In this document: piece after piece, positions 11,406 to 21,891 of the stretch
How the letters are laid out: the number at the start of each line of letters is the position of its first letter
How positions within the stretch are numbered: the first letter of the stretch is position 1
Translations under genes and position numbers: made by a program
Notes under the pieces: model-generated
Seen by the model: the letters and a program-made list of their open reading frames with translations, nothing else
Databases searched by the model: none
What the model was told of the DNA's origin: nothing
Assembly: GCA_963682055.1 (NCBI GenBank)
Contig: OY821749.1
Location: 1,724,336 to 1,788,335 of the forward strand
Length of the DNA stretch: 64,000 bases
Source: Primula veris
Lineage: Eukaryota > Streptophyta > Magnoliopsida > Ericales > Primulaceae
Reading direction: 5' to 3'

Positions 11406-12589
11406 TCATCCTTCAGAAGAAAGCTTCTCTTTGCACGTCCGTTGATTATGATTTGCATATTTCTTGCACCTCCCGCATTGATTAGCTTTCTTCTTTTTCG
11501 CGACTGGATTTGCCTCACCACCTGATGGAATACGCTTCTTTTGAGGCCTTCCCGGAGGCCTTGATGTTTCTGGAGGTTTAATGTTTGACTCATTAATCAA
11601 TTCAGAATCTCGCCAAATAGAACTAGGGACTGGGTTGATTGGCGTATTGTACGATCTTCGATAAATGTCCACAAAGAACCATTTTTCAACAAAATTCTCC
11701 ATAGGCAGTTTGTCCCTAGAAATACACAAAACTGCATGTTGGCACGGGAACCCAGTCCTCTTCCATTCATGACATGAGCATTGCCGATGTCCCAGGTCCA
11801 CGTATTCGGATGGAGCTGACAGCACTTCATATTTCCAAAACCCTGACCTCACAACCAAAAACGACAGACCGTTGTGAATGAATGTGTCCCATTTTTCTTG
11901 GTAGAAAGGACACAGAACACCTTTCCATGTTGCTGCAAAAAAAAAAAACATAACCAAAAATCTCTTAAAAACGTATACCTAGTAAAAACAGTCTGATATG
12001 ATGACAAACACGAATTCACATAACAGTCTGAGTTGCCACAAACCTGCTTTGATTCTTCTTTCATCGAACCATTTCATCAATTTCAATCTTAGCTTATCAA
12101 TCAGTTCAGTGATAGGTAATTCTCTAATATCATTGATCCAATTATTGAATGATTCCATAGCATTGGAAGTTGTCTCACCATATCGCGACTTTACACAATA
12201 TGCTTCGGCCCATTTCATAGGATTGCAATTCTCCATAAATTTATCTATTTTACGACCCCCCATATTGCGCAACAACTTCATATTCTGTTCAAACAAAGGA
12301 ATTGTAGCAGAAGTTGCACAAGTTTGCAACAAATTAATAATTTCAGTCCTTTTTGTTCCATCACCCCCACTAAAATTCAATTTCAAATTATCCTTCAAAT
12401 GGCGTAGACAGTAATAATGGTCTGCGTTGGGAAAAATCCGAGACATACCATCCAACAACCCAATATGTCTATCCGAGAAAAATGTCAAAGGACGGTCATC
12501 ACCTATAGTTAACTTCAGTTGTTCTAGAAACCAACCCCAATTATCAATATTCTCACTGCTAACAATAGCAAAAGCAAGTGGATACAACC

Positions 12590-12947
12590 CTGTAACATTA
12601 AAAAAATCAAAAACAGTCTGAAAATCAAAAACAGTCTGAAAATCAAAAACAGTCTGAAAATCAAAAACAGTTTGATAACAAAAACAGTCTGATAACAAAA
12701 ACAGTCTGATAACAAAAACAATCTGATAACAAAAACAGTCTGATAACAAAAACAATCTGGTAACAAAAACATTTTTATAAAACAGTCTGATATAACAAAA
12801 GTTGTATATAAAACAGTCTAATAACAACACAATTTAGGCTTGTATAACAAAACAGTCTGAACTAAATTTAAAAACAGTCTGAGTTATATAAACCATTAAT
12901 ATAACAAAAAACAAACAAAAAAAGAGCTTGAAAAAGGAAAAACAAAC
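12590..12947 (-). repeat. MURA intron 1 with clustered sense-oriented motifs
   Basis: This 358-bp intron holds a short near-tandem run at 12605-12770, about 18 bp apart, reading TCAGACTGTTTTTG(A/T) on the transcript strand, and further copies to 12880. All are in transcript sense. The acceptor TGTTACAG lies just after the last copy. One or two copies in the run are mutated (CAGATTGTTTT). Confidence 0.85.
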
Positions 12948-13464
12948 CTTTATTGCCATTCTTGCCGACTGCGGACAATAAAACACCCTTATATTTTCCT
13001 TTTAAAAATGTTCCGTCAATGAAAAGCATGGGGCGAACATCCCTAAACCCTTTTATGCAGCCATGAAGAGAGAAAAATACCCTTTTGAATTGATTTGAAC
13101 CATTCCCATCCTTATCAAGTTCCAGGACACTGCGACTCCCAGGATTTGTCGATTCTAAACCCACAAAATACCTTTCTAATTGGTTGTATGATTCATCGAT
13201 ATCCCCACTGTGCATTCCGCTAGCCATTTGGACAGCATTCCAAGCTTTATAATAGCTTATCTCCAACCCATAACCAATCCTTAAATGCGATATTATAGCA
13301 GAAGGGGCTAAATTTGGATTTTCCCTCACATATTCATCTATTATTTTCGATATGAGCTTGCTATTTACATGCTTGTTCAGAGCACCTGGGGCTAACTTTT
13401 TGCATGTATGTTGTGATTCAAACTTTCTAATCTTAAATTGTTGGTCTGAGGTCCACACACCAGC

Positions 13465-14720
13465 TGTTGAACGTAGTTTCTTCTAATCGATTATTTTGAT
13501 GATAACAATATTTGTAAAACATGATAAAAGCTCGTTTTGCGTACTAATCATTTATCGAGTGTGTTAAAGGGTCTAAATGATTGAATGCGTAATTACGAAG
13601 CCATTGGTTCAAGCGGAACCTAAATCGGAGTTGGAACGAATTAGTTACGGGGTTTCGAAGTTTGTCGAGAAAACCGAAAATAACCCAGAACAACAAAAAA
13701 CGACTGATCAACCCTAAACGATCGATCATAAATGCGAAAAATCCTTCCAGTGAGCATAGGACAAAAACGACCGATCGCCATAATAAAACGACCGATCGTT
13801 TTATTGATGATTTCTTCCAGTGAGCACTCAGCAAAAACGACCGATCATTAATCTGAAACGACCGATCGTTTCAGTGCACATTTTGTCCAGTAAGTCCAAT
13901 TGAAAAACGACCGATCGTTTTTCAGAAACGACCGATCGTTTCTGTAGAATTTCAAAATCCAGCTTTTAAGCTATTCCTGAAAATGGGGCGAACTGCTGCA
14001 AAAACAGCATTGAATGAACTCACCAACCAGCAACGGTCTGAAATTTATTGCTGCACCTTTGTGACTCTACAAAAGCCCCAAAACACTTTGAAGAAGCTCA
14101 TCCAAGCATTCACAACTTTTAAGCAATTCTTACAAGAAAATCCTTCAAGCTTATACTACTTATTTCTCACTTGTAATCAAAAATATTCTCGAGTATATTC
14201 TTATTGTAATCGTATAAACATCGAGATAATATTTGTTAGTGAGCGATTCGAAATCAAACTTGTAAAAGAGTATTTTATAAACTCATTAGTGAGCGAGTGA
14301 ATTGGGTAGAGGCTTTTAAGCAAGTGTAGCTTAAAAGCTCTAGGTCATTTATTCGGGATACTCATATAGTGAGGGGGAGCGTAATCGGTTGATTAAGCTC
14401 GTTAAGGTGTAACCTTGAAACGAAGATTTTTAGTGAAACACTCGGTAGTGAAAATACCGAGGAGAGGACGTAGGCGCGGTTTGCCGAACCTCTATAAATC
14501 TTGCGTTATTTCTTTCCCTTAACTTTTACTTTCCATATTCATTTATCGCTTATATTTATTGCTTGCTTAGATCATTTTAGCGTTAATTTGGTAACAAAAG
14601 AGTTTAGGTTATAAATATCACTAATTAACTTAGTTAAATACCCATAGTTTTAATTCCGCGAAAAACGTACTAAAACCTTATTCACCCCCCCTCTAAGGTT
14701 TAGACTCCTACGGACCAACA
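13465..14720 (+). repeat. Copia 5' LTR
   Basis: Begins TGTTGAACG and ends GGACCAACA; 1256 bp. A TATA box (CTCTATAAATC) lies near 14491 and probably starts the genomic transcript. I compared it with the 3' LTR line by line and saw no difference. Short ORFs inside the LTR occur in both copies and are not genes. Confidence 0.95.
13686..13944. repeat. LTR palindrome cluster AAACGACCGATCGTTT
   Basis: About eight full or partial copies of the palindromic word ACGACCGATCGT in roughly 260 bp. Some are single half-sites (CGACCGATCATT, CGATCGATCAT) and some are perfect inverted pairs. The same cluster occurs in the 3' LTR (22113-22371), and a further set of the word lies at 19731-19882 before the third ORF. 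Sireviruses are known for repeated palindromes in non-coding regions; the exact word here is what I read, not a published motif I can cite. Confidence 0.85.
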
Positions 14721-14722
14721 AT

Positions 14723-14734
14723 TGGTATCAGAGC
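14723..14734 (+). promoter_or_regulatory. Primer-binding site, initiator tRNA-Met
   Basis: TGGTATCAGAGC, two bases after the 5' LTR. It is complementary to the 3' end of plant initiator tRNA-Met, the standard primer of Copia elements. Confidence 0.95.
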
Positions 14735-14786
14735 TTAGCTATTCTATTCATAAAAATCTAACGATTTTATAGTTTAAAGATCCACT

Positions 14787-16478
14787 ATGTCTTCATACGC
14801 CGACTCAAAATCCATAACTAGGCCACCATTCTTTGACGGTACTAACTATCCCTATTGGAGAGACCTTATGAAAAATTTCCTTTGTGGTTTTGAAATAGAC
14901 CAATGGATAAGTATTAGTAAAGGCTATAAAACGCCTAGAAGAAATGGCGAAGATAAACTTGTAGAGGAACTAGACACCGATGAACGCCTAGCATTTTCCC
15001 TAAATTGTAGGGCTATGACTTCTATCACTTGTGCGCTCTCGCCTAGTGAATATGATAAGATTTCCGGTTGTGACACCGCTAAGCAAATGTGGGATAAGCT
15101 AGCTATTATGCACGAAGGAACTAGTCAAGTTAAGGACTCTAAAATTAGCATGCTTATTCATGATTATGAATTATTTAAAGTCGATGATGACGAGTCTATT
15201 GCTTCTATGTACACTCGTTTTACTAAGATTACTAATGATCTTAAGAGACTTGAAAAGGTATACTCTAGCAAGGAGATGGTGACGAAGATCCTTCGAAGTC
15301 TTCCAAGGAAGTGGGAATCAAAAGTGACGGCCATACAAGAGGCCAAGGACATGAACACTCTCTCTCTCGACAACCTCATTGGATCCCTAAGCACTCATGA
15401 ACTCGACATGACGACTCGAAAGCATGAGGATGACTCGAAAAAGAAGAAAGGCATTGCCTTCAAATGCACAACAAATGACGATAGCGAAAATGATTCATCT
15501 AGTGAGGATGATGAGATGGCTCTCTTTGCCAAACGCTACAACAAATTCCTAAGTTGGAAAAAGAAGGGTGGACAACGATTTCGGAAAAAGGAATATAAGG
15601 AAGAGACTTCCGAAAAATCTAGCAAAAAGGACGAAATCATTTGCTACAAATGTCACAAACCCGGCCATATGCAAAACGAATGTCCCTTGAAGAAAAAGGA
15701 CAAGTTCGTCAAGAAAAGGGAAAACAAGAAGGCATTCTTAGCCGCATGGGGGAGCGATGATGATAGCTCCGATAGCGACAATGAAGAAGTCGCAAATCTA
15801 TGTCTCATGGCTAGAGACGATGATTCCGAGGAAGTAAGCTATCACTCCTCTAACTCCTCTATTTCTAGTGATGATTGTCTTGATATTAATGATGTGTTAG
15901 AATCTTTAGAAAAAGCTAGAGGTAAGAACAAATCTTTTAGAAAATTGCTAATTACTCTACAAGACGAACTTGAAAATTTAGCTATGAAAAATGACACACT
16001 CGCAACTAAAAATACCGAACTCACCCTAGAAAATAATAAGTTAGTTGATGACCTTAAGTCATGTAAACTTAAGGCGGATAGCGCCGAACTCACTCTCTCT
16101 AAGTTCACTAAAGGAAGCAAAATGCTAAGTACTATATTAGCTTCTCAACAAGGAGCATATGATAAAACCGGTGTAGGTTACAACCCTCTCTTAGCGTCTA
16201 AGCATAAAAATCTATTCACCAAACAAGTGGAGAAAAATGAAAATAGAACCCCAAGTTACTCCCGTAAGAACAATTCATATAAAAGTAACTTAGTTTATAA
16301 TCGTTTTGTTAAACCTATCTCGCATATAAAATGTATTACTTGCAACCGTAGTGACCACTATGAGGATTATATATATTGCCCTAATAGGTATAAAGTAAGT
16401 AGAAATGATTTGGTTTGGATTCCAAAGGGTCGAGACTCTAACCCTCAAGGACCCAAAAATGGATTAGGGTACCAATGA
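14787..16478 (+). CDS. gag: Copia gag (capsid / nucleocapsid)
   Basis: 563 aa. Residues about 10-210 are a UBN2-type Copia gag domain (PPFFDGTNYPYWRD near the start, then MWDKLAIMHEG and LRSLPRKWE). A CCHC zinc knuckle, CYKCHKPGHMQNEC, is at residues 286-299; it would bind the genomic RNA in the virus-like particle. A second Cys/His cluster (CITCNRSDHYEDYIYC) is near residue 515. The start is the first ATG after the primer-binding site, in CACTATGTC. The frame ends at TGA 16476-16478, before the protease. In many Copia elements gag and pol are continuous, so this stop and the frame change to pol need an explanation (see findings). Confidence 0.88.
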   Translation: MSSYADSKSITRPPFFDGTNYPYWRDLMKNFLCGFEIDQWISISKGYKTPRRNGEDKLVEELDTDERLAFSLNCRAMTSITCALSPSEYDKISGCDTAKQMWDKLAIMHEGTSQVKDSKISMLIHDYELFKVDDDESIASMYTRFTKITNDLKRLEKVYSSKEMVTKILRSLPRKWESKVTAIQEAKDMNTLSLDNLIGSLSTHELDMTTRKHEDDSKKKKGIAFKCTTNDDSENDSSSEDDEMALFAKRYNKFLSWKKKGGQRFRKKEYKEETSEKSSKKDEIICYKCHKPGHMQNECPLKKKDKFVKKRENKKAFLAAWGSDDDSSDSDNEEVANLCLMARDDDSEEVSYHSSNSSISSDDCLDINDVLESLEKARGKNKSFRKLLITLQDELENLAMKNDTLATKNTELTLENNKLVDDLKSCKLKADSAELTLSKFTKGSKMLSTILASQQGAYDKTGVGYNPLLASKHKNLFTKQVEKNENRTPSYSRKNNSYKSNLVYNRFVKPISHIKCITCNRSDHYEDYIYCPNRYKVSRNDLVWIPKGRDSNPQGPKNGLGYQ

Positions 16479-16494
16479 TCGTTTTGTCTTGTAG

Positions 16495-19400
16495 GTATGC
16501 TTGAGATCAAAAATCAACGAGGACAAGTGGTTCCTAGATAGTGGATGCTCAAGACATATGACGGGAGACAAAACAAAATTCACCACTCTTGCACCTAAAG
16601 ACGGAGGCTTTGTGACCTTCGGGGATAATAGCAAGGGCAAAATCATCGGTATTGGTAGTATCTCCAAACCATCTAATGTCATTATTGATAATGTTTTGCT
16701 TGTTGATGGTCTTAAACATAACTTGCTTAGTATAAGTCAACTTTGTGATTTGGGTCACAAAGTCATTTTTGAAAAATCGCATTGCATTATTCATTGCATT
16801 TCGGATAATAAAACTATTCTTATGGGTCAAAGACAAAATAATGTCTATATGATTGATTTGAATAGTTCGGTGGATGATGAGGTCAAGTGTCTTGTTACTA
16901 TCAACGACAATGGTTGGTTGTGGCATAGACGACTTGGTCATGCAAGTCTTGATTTACTTGCTAAACTTTCTAGTAAAGATTTGGTAATAGGTTTACCAAA
17001 AACTCCTTATATAAAGGACAAACTTTGTCACGCTTGCCAATTAGGCAAACAAACAAAGATTTCTTTTAAGTCTAAAAATATTATTTCTACTACTCGTTGT
17101 TTGGAGCTCATTCATATGGACTTAGTTGGCCCCTCCCGGACACTTAGTCTTGGCGGGCGTGCATATGCTTTCGTCATGGTTGACGATTTTAGTCGCTTTA
17201 CATGGGTGTTGTTTTTAACTCATAAGCATGAAGCATTTAGAGAATTCTCTATCATTTGCAAAAAGCTCCAAACACGAAAGGGTTATATGATCAAAAGTAT
17301 CCGAACCGATCATGGTAAGGAATTTGAGAATACTCCATTTCAAACTTTTTGTGATGAAAATGGTATTGATCATAATTTTTCGGCTCCTCGTACTCCCCAA
17401 CAAAATGGGGTAGTAGAGAGAAAGAATAGAACCCTAGAGGAAATGGCACGGACCATGCTTTGCGAAAATAATTTGCCAAAGTATTTTTGGGCCGAAGCCG
17501 TAAATTCCGCTTGTTATATTTTAAATAGAGCCTTAATTAGGCCCATATTAAAAAAGACACCTTACGAATTATGGAATGAGCGAAAGCCCAATATTTCTCA
17601 TTTACGTGCATTTGGTTGTAAATGCTATGTTCATAATAATGGTAAGGATAATCTAGGGAAATTCGATGCTAAGTCCGACGAAGGAATTTTCGTTGGATAT
17701 GCTATATCGAGTAAAGCTTATCGTATTTTTAATAAAAGAACTTTATTGGTGGAAGAATCGGTACATGTCTCGTTTGATGAGAATGTGCCGACAATTGATA
17801 AGCCTTTAATTATTCATAATATTAATGATGATATTTTTCATAAAGCATCTTCTTCGAATCATGTTACATCTAGCTTAGATTCAACGCCTAGCATAGAGGT
17901 TGAACCCGTTGATGAAGAAGTCACTATAGAGAGACTTCAAAAGGACTTAGAATCTAGCGTACATATTCATGAGGATTTGCCTCAAGAATGGCGTTTTGCC
18001 AATCACCATCCGCAAGATTTAATTTTGGGTAACCCGGGAGAAAGAGTGCATACACGTTCATCATTAAGAAATATAGTTAATCATTTTGCATTCTTGTCTC
18101 AATTAGAGCCCAAGAACATTCATGAGGCGGAACTCGATGAGAGTTGGGTATTAGCTATGCATGACGAATTAAATCAATTCGAGCGTAGCAACGTATGGAC
18201 ATTAGTACCTAGACCGCGTGAGAAAACCATTATAGGTACGAAATGGATATTTCGCAATAAGATGGATGAATCCGGGGTAGTCATTAGAAATAAAGCTAGA
18301 CTAGTTGCTCAAGGGTATAATCAAGAAGAGGGCATCGATTTCGATGAAACTTACGCACCCGTAGCAAGATTAGAAGCCATTAGAATGTTGCTTGCTTATG
18401 CTTCTTTTAAACGTTTTAAATTATTTCAAATGGATGTTAAAAGTGCATTTTTAAACGGCTTTATTAATGAGGAAGTTTATGTAAAACAACCACCCGGTTT
18501 TGAAAATCACGAGTTTCCTAATCATGTGTACAAACTTCGAAAAGCACTTTATGGTTTAAAACAAGCACCCCGGGCTTGGTATGAAAGACTTAGTAAATTC
18601 TTGATTAAAAAGGGTTTTTCTCGTGGTACTTTAGACACTACTCTTTTTATTAAAAAGGATGGAAAAGACATGCTTTTAATTCAAATATATGTTGATGATA
18701 TCATTTTCGGTGCTACTAATGCTCGCATGTGCGAGGAGTTTTCTAAGTGTATGCAAGGTGAATTCGAGATGAGCATGATGGGTGAACTCACCTACTTCCT
18801 TGGGTTGCAAATCAAACAAACAAAGGACGGAATTTTCGTCAATCAAGCCAAATACACAAGGGACTTGCTCAAGAGGTTCAACATGAGCGATGCAAAGCCG
18901 CTAGGAACTCCGATGAGTCCGGCAACAAAACTAGACAAGGATGAATCGGGTAAAAGCGTGGATCAAAAGCTTTATAGAGGTATGATTGGATCCCTCTTAT
19001 ATTTAACCGCAAGTAGACCCGATATCATGTTTAGTGTTTGCTTGTGTGCTAGGTATCAATCTTGCCCTAAGGAATCGCATGTTATAGCCGTTAAGCGCAT
19101 TTTTAGATATCTTGTAGGTACTTGCAATTTAGGATTGTTTTATCCGCATGATACTTCGTTTGAATTGCTTGGTTATTCCGACGCCGATTTTGCCGGTTGT
19201 CGATTAGATAGAAAAAGTACTAGTGGCACTTGCCATTTTTTAGGAAACGCCCTAGTTTCTTGGCATAGCAAGAAACAAAACTCGGTTGCGCTTTCCACGG
19301 CGGAGGCGGAATACGTCGCCGCGGGTAGTTGTTGCGCACAAATCCTTTGGATGCGTCAACAACTAAACGACTTTGAATTATCATTTGATAGTGTACCTAT

Positions 19401-19629
19401 ATTGTGTGATAATACTAGTGCTATAAACCTTTCGAAAAATCCGATCCAACACTCTCGCACTAAACATATTAATTTACGTCATCACTTTTTACGGGATCAT
19501 GTCCAAAAAGGGGATATTACACTTGAATATATAAGCACAAATAGGCAATTAGCCGATATTTTCACAAAACCCCTTAATGAGGAACAATTTTGCTTTATTC
19601 GCCGAGAATTAGGTATGTTTGATGTGTGA
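16495..19629 (+). CDS. pol: Copia pol: protease, integrase, reverse transcriptase, RNase H
   Basis: The frame opens after TAG 16492-16494 and runs to TGA at 19627-19629; there is no ATG at its upstream edge, so it must be expressed by joining to gag. Domains in order: aspartic protease ([10 protein letters not shown] at the very start); GAG-pre-integrase zinc region (WHRRLGHAS...CHACQLGK); integrase core with Asp in HMDLVGPS, Asp in [10 protein letters not shown] and Glu in [11 protein letters not shown]; reverse transcriptase from [11 protein letters not shown] with the catalytic YVDD at 18688-18699; RNase H with [18 protein letters not shown] and ALSTAEAEY; and the C-terminal end ADIFTKPL. 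The order IN before RT is diagnostic for Copia. No internal stop or frameshift is visible in pol itself. Confidence 0.92.
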   Translation, partial: VCLRSKINEDKWFLDSGCSRHMTGDKTKFTTLAPKDGGFVTFGDNSKGKIIGIGSISKPSNVIIDNVLLVDGLKHNLLSISQLCDLGHKVIFEKSHCIIHCISDNKTILMGQRQNNVYMIDLNSSVDDEVKCLVTINDNGWLWHRRLGHASLDLLAKLSSKDLVIGLPKTPYIKDKLCHACQLGKQTKISFKSKNIISTTRCLELIHMDLVGPSRTLSLGGRAYAFVMVDDFSRFTWVLFLTHKHEAFREFSIICKKLQTRKGYMIKSIRTDHGKEFENTPFQTFCDENGIDHNFSAPRTPQQNGVVERKNRTLEEMARTMLCENNLPKYFWAEAVNSACYILNRALIRPILKKTPYELWNERKPNISHLRAFGCKCYVHNNGKDNLGKFDAKSDEGIFVGYAISSKAYRIFNKRTLLVEESVHVSFDENVPTIDKPLIIHNINDDIFHKASSSNHVTSSLDSTPSIEVEPVDEEVTIERLQKDLESSVHIHEDLPQEWRFANHHPQDLILGNPGERVHTRSSLRNIVNHFAFLSQLEPKNIHEAELDESWVLAMHDELNQFERSNVWTLVPRPREKTIIGTKWIFRNKMDESGVVIRNKARLVAQGYNQEEGIDFDETYAPVARLEAIRMLLAYASFKRFKLFQMDVKSAFLNGFINEEVYVKQPPGFENHEFPNHVYKLRKALYGLKQAPRAWYERLSKFLIKKGFSRGTLDTTLFIKKDGKDMLLIQIYVDDIIFGATNARMCEEFSKCMQGEFEMSMMGELTYFLGLQIKQTKDGIFVNQAKYTRDLLKRFNMSDAKPLGTPMSPATKLDKDESGKSVDQKLYRGMIGSLLYLTASRPDIMFSVCLCARYQSCPKESHVIAVKRIFRYLVGTCNLGLFYPHDTSFELLGYSDADFAGCRLDRKSTSGTCHFLGNALVSWHSKKQNSVALSTAEAEYVAAGSCCAQILWMRQQLNDFELSFDSVPILCDNTSAINLSKNPIQHSRTKHINLRHHFLRDHVQKGDITLEYISTNRQLADIFTKPLNEEQFCFIRRELGMFDV

Positions 19630-20025
19630 TATATATATATATTTGATATATTTAAGTATTTTTACATTTTCTATGCAAAATCAGTGTCGTAAAGTGCAAA
19701 AAATTCCTGTTCTGTAACCTTGTTACAGTCGATCGATCGTCTGTAAAAACGACCGATCGTTTTATGACATTCGACCGATCGTTCCTTAAAAACGACCGAT
19801 CGTTTTTAACGTGGACTCACTGGAAGAATTTGGCTACATTTCGACCGATCGACACCCAAAACGACCGATCGTTTTTCAGTTTGTCAGTTTTTAAAAAACC
19901 TTTTTTCAAACCCCAAAACCAATTCTCTTAAAACCCTAATCTATTCTCTCTCTCAAAATTCGTCCTCTCCTCTCCCAATCACCCAAATCTCAAGAAAAAC
20001 CAAATTTTCTATCCAAATCAATCAA
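19630..20025 (+). repeat. Copia spacer between pol and ORF3, palindromes
   Basis: No gene. At 19731-19882 there are six full or half copies of the CGACCGATCG word seen in the LTRs. From about 19915 the sequence becomes CT-rich (TCTCTCTCTCAAAATTC, CCTCTCCTCTCCC) and runs into the ATG of the third ORF. It looks like a leader, so this ORF may have its own transcript or splice acceptor. Confidence 0.7.
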
Positions 20026-21342
20026 ATGGTTCGCACGAAGAAAGCCTCACTCAACCTCGTTGATGAGCATGACGACGAGATCGTGCCTCCACCCACTCGC
20101 CGCCCGGCTATTCCTCGTGCCCCACGCACCGGCTCTTCCTCCGCTTCTCGTTCCGGCCCTCTACCTCCTCTCTATCCACCCGAGATGAGTAAAAGAGGTA
20201 TATTGTCTAATTTTACTCTAGACATGCCTTTATTCCGAGAACGATTTCCCGCTCTCATGATCGATTTAAGTTTTTACAAACTTGATACCCTTCTTACTCT
20301 CAAAGAGCCCTTTTATAAAGAGAATGTCTATGAATTCTATTATCATCTAGTTCTAGATAGGGACTCCGATGACGCACTCCGTTTGCGTTCATCCTTTAAC
20401 GGACAACAATTCGTTTACGGTATAGACCGTTTACGAACTCTCTTACGCCTAGATAGCGGCGGTTTCTATGAGTCTAGCAAGGAACTTTGTGAAACTCTAG
20501 AAATCGAAAACTTCAATGATCTTAAAGATGAAATTTTTCATCCGGCCCATAACAACCGCTCTAGTAAAGCCCATGGCCTTCTATTCCGTAACAAACTAGC
20601 CTACCACATACTCTCTCATATCGTACTCCCACACACCTCCAACTTTACGGATGTTACTAATGAGTACATCTTTCTTCTTGGGTGTATCCACCGCCGAGTC
20701 CGCCTTGACTTTGCATCCCTCATTTTCTTTAAGATGGACTCGCTTAAAACAAAGTCCAAGAATGGGTTACCTTACGGTGCCTTAATTTCGGCCATTTTGA
20801 AGGACTTAAATCTCGTTCCCGGTGGAACATTGTTCAAAAATAAGGATAAGCACATTTGGGACACTTCCTATCTTTCCCAAATGTCGATAAAATTCAACAA
20901 TACCGACAAGTCCATAACTTGGTCCGGTAAGCGGGTATCCGGCCCCGGCTATACTCCTCTTTCCCCCGAAGAGGAAGAATACGTCGGCCCTAAACCGACA
21001 CCTCAAAGCGCTCATGAGGAATTCTCCTCCGAGTCTCTCCCTCCCACCGATATCCCTACCTCCTCCCGTCCCTCTCGCGGTCGCGGAAAAGCTAAAGTAG
21101 GATCTTCGACTCTTCCTCCACGCACCGAACAATTCTACAACGATCTCTATATAGATCAATATCAAAATGCGCGACTTCAACGACGCATGTTTCGCTCCAT
21201 GCATCCTAGTCAAGAAGATATGGACGAAATCGAAAGGTTAAGCAACGAGCAACGAGCAAGGTTCCATGGTTATTTTCCCGACTTTGCCGGTCCTAACAAT
21301 GACGAAGACGAAGAGGATGATGCTACTTCCCACCGCGACTAG
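20026..21342 (+). CDS. Third ORF of the Sirevirus (envelope-like / putative plant transposon protein)
   Basis: 438 aa in one uninterrupted frame after pol. It starts MVRTKKASLNL, followed by a Pro/Ser-rich basic stretch (residues about 20-55). A folded middle region (about 58-270) contains MSKRGILSNFTLDMPLF, YGIDRLRTLLRLD and YHILSHIVLPH. The tail is Pro/Ser/Glu-rich and very acidic at the end (NDEDEEDDA). Its position and composition match the envelope-like ORFs of Sireviruses and the 'putative plant transposon protein' family. I see no clear signal peptide and no convincing transmembrane segment, so 'envelope-like' describes location, not proven function. Confidence 0.7.
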   Translation: MVRTKKASLNLVDEHDDEIVPPPTRRPAIPRAPRTGSSSASRSGPLPPLYPPEMSKRGILSNFTLDMPLFRERFPALMIDLSFYKLDTLLTLKEPFYKENVYEFYYHLVLDRDSDDALRLRSSFNGQQFVYGIDRLRTLLRLDSGGFYESSKELCETLEIENFNDLKDEIFHPAHNNRSSKAHGLLFRNKLAYHILSHIVLPHTSNFTDVTNEYIFLLGCIHRRVRLDFASLIFFKMDSLKTKSKNGLPYGALISAILKDLNLVPGGTLFKNKDKHIWDTSYLSQMSIKFNNTDKSITWSGKRVSGPGYTPLSPEEEEYVGPKPTPQSAHEEFSSESLPPTDIPTSSRPSRGRGKAKVGSSTLPPRTEQFYNDLYIDQYQNARLQRRMFRSMHPSQEDMDEIERLSNEQRARFHGYFPDFAGPNNDEDEEDDATSHRD

Positions 21343-21891
21343 GCGGATATATTATTTTTTTCGTTTTTGATGATGTCAAAGGGGGAGAAATACCTCTCTA
21401 TTGTTTTTCTCTTTGCGTTGTATTTCTATTTCCTTTGAGTTGAACAAGTTGTTTTTGATGTAATAAGTAGGAAACGGTTTTACTTGATTATTATGATGCG
21501 TTTCTTTTTACATTTGCTCTTGTTTATATTGGCATTATGTGATTGCGATTTTAACTATGCGTTTGAACCTTATTTGATATTATTGCATTTTGTGTGCATA
21601 GTTTGCTAGTTGATTGGTTTATATATATTGTTTTTCTTCTGTGGCGATTGACCATTTTTAGGCAAAACTATGGCAAATTTTTCGCTTGCATATAGATCTT
21701 CATAATCCCTAATCGTTTAGATTCTTTTTACGTCATTTTAAATCGGATGTTATGACATTTACTTGTTTTTTTTTCTAAAAACTTTTATCTAAGTAAAGCG
21801 TCATCTATACATTTCGGTTATATTTGTTTAAACAAAAAGAGCTTATAGTATGTTGAAGTCAATATTTTGTCATCATCAAAAAGGGAGAGAT
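21343..21891 (+). other. Copia 3' untranslated region with two polypurine tracts
   Basis: No gene. A purine run AAAGGGGGAGAAA near 21376-21390 and a second one, AAAAAGGGAGAGA (21878-21890), directly before the 3' LTR. The second is placed to prime plus-strand DNA synthesis. An extra upstream polypurine tract is a reported trait of Sireviruses. Confidence 0.8.

Noticed and set aside
12605..12770. Regularly spaced short repeats resembling a CRISPR array
   Set aside because: The units are intronic TCAGACTGTTTTTG repeats about 18 bp apart with no unique spacers, in a plant nuclear gene.
13544..14300. Open frames of 96 and 105 codons in the LTR
   Set aside because: They occur identically in both LTRs (also 21971-22727), have no domain, and one is built on the palindrome repeats.
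16501..16503. Start of pol at a TTG codon
   Set aside because: A TTG start is not expected in a plant; the open frame begins at 16495 after a stop and must be joined to gag.
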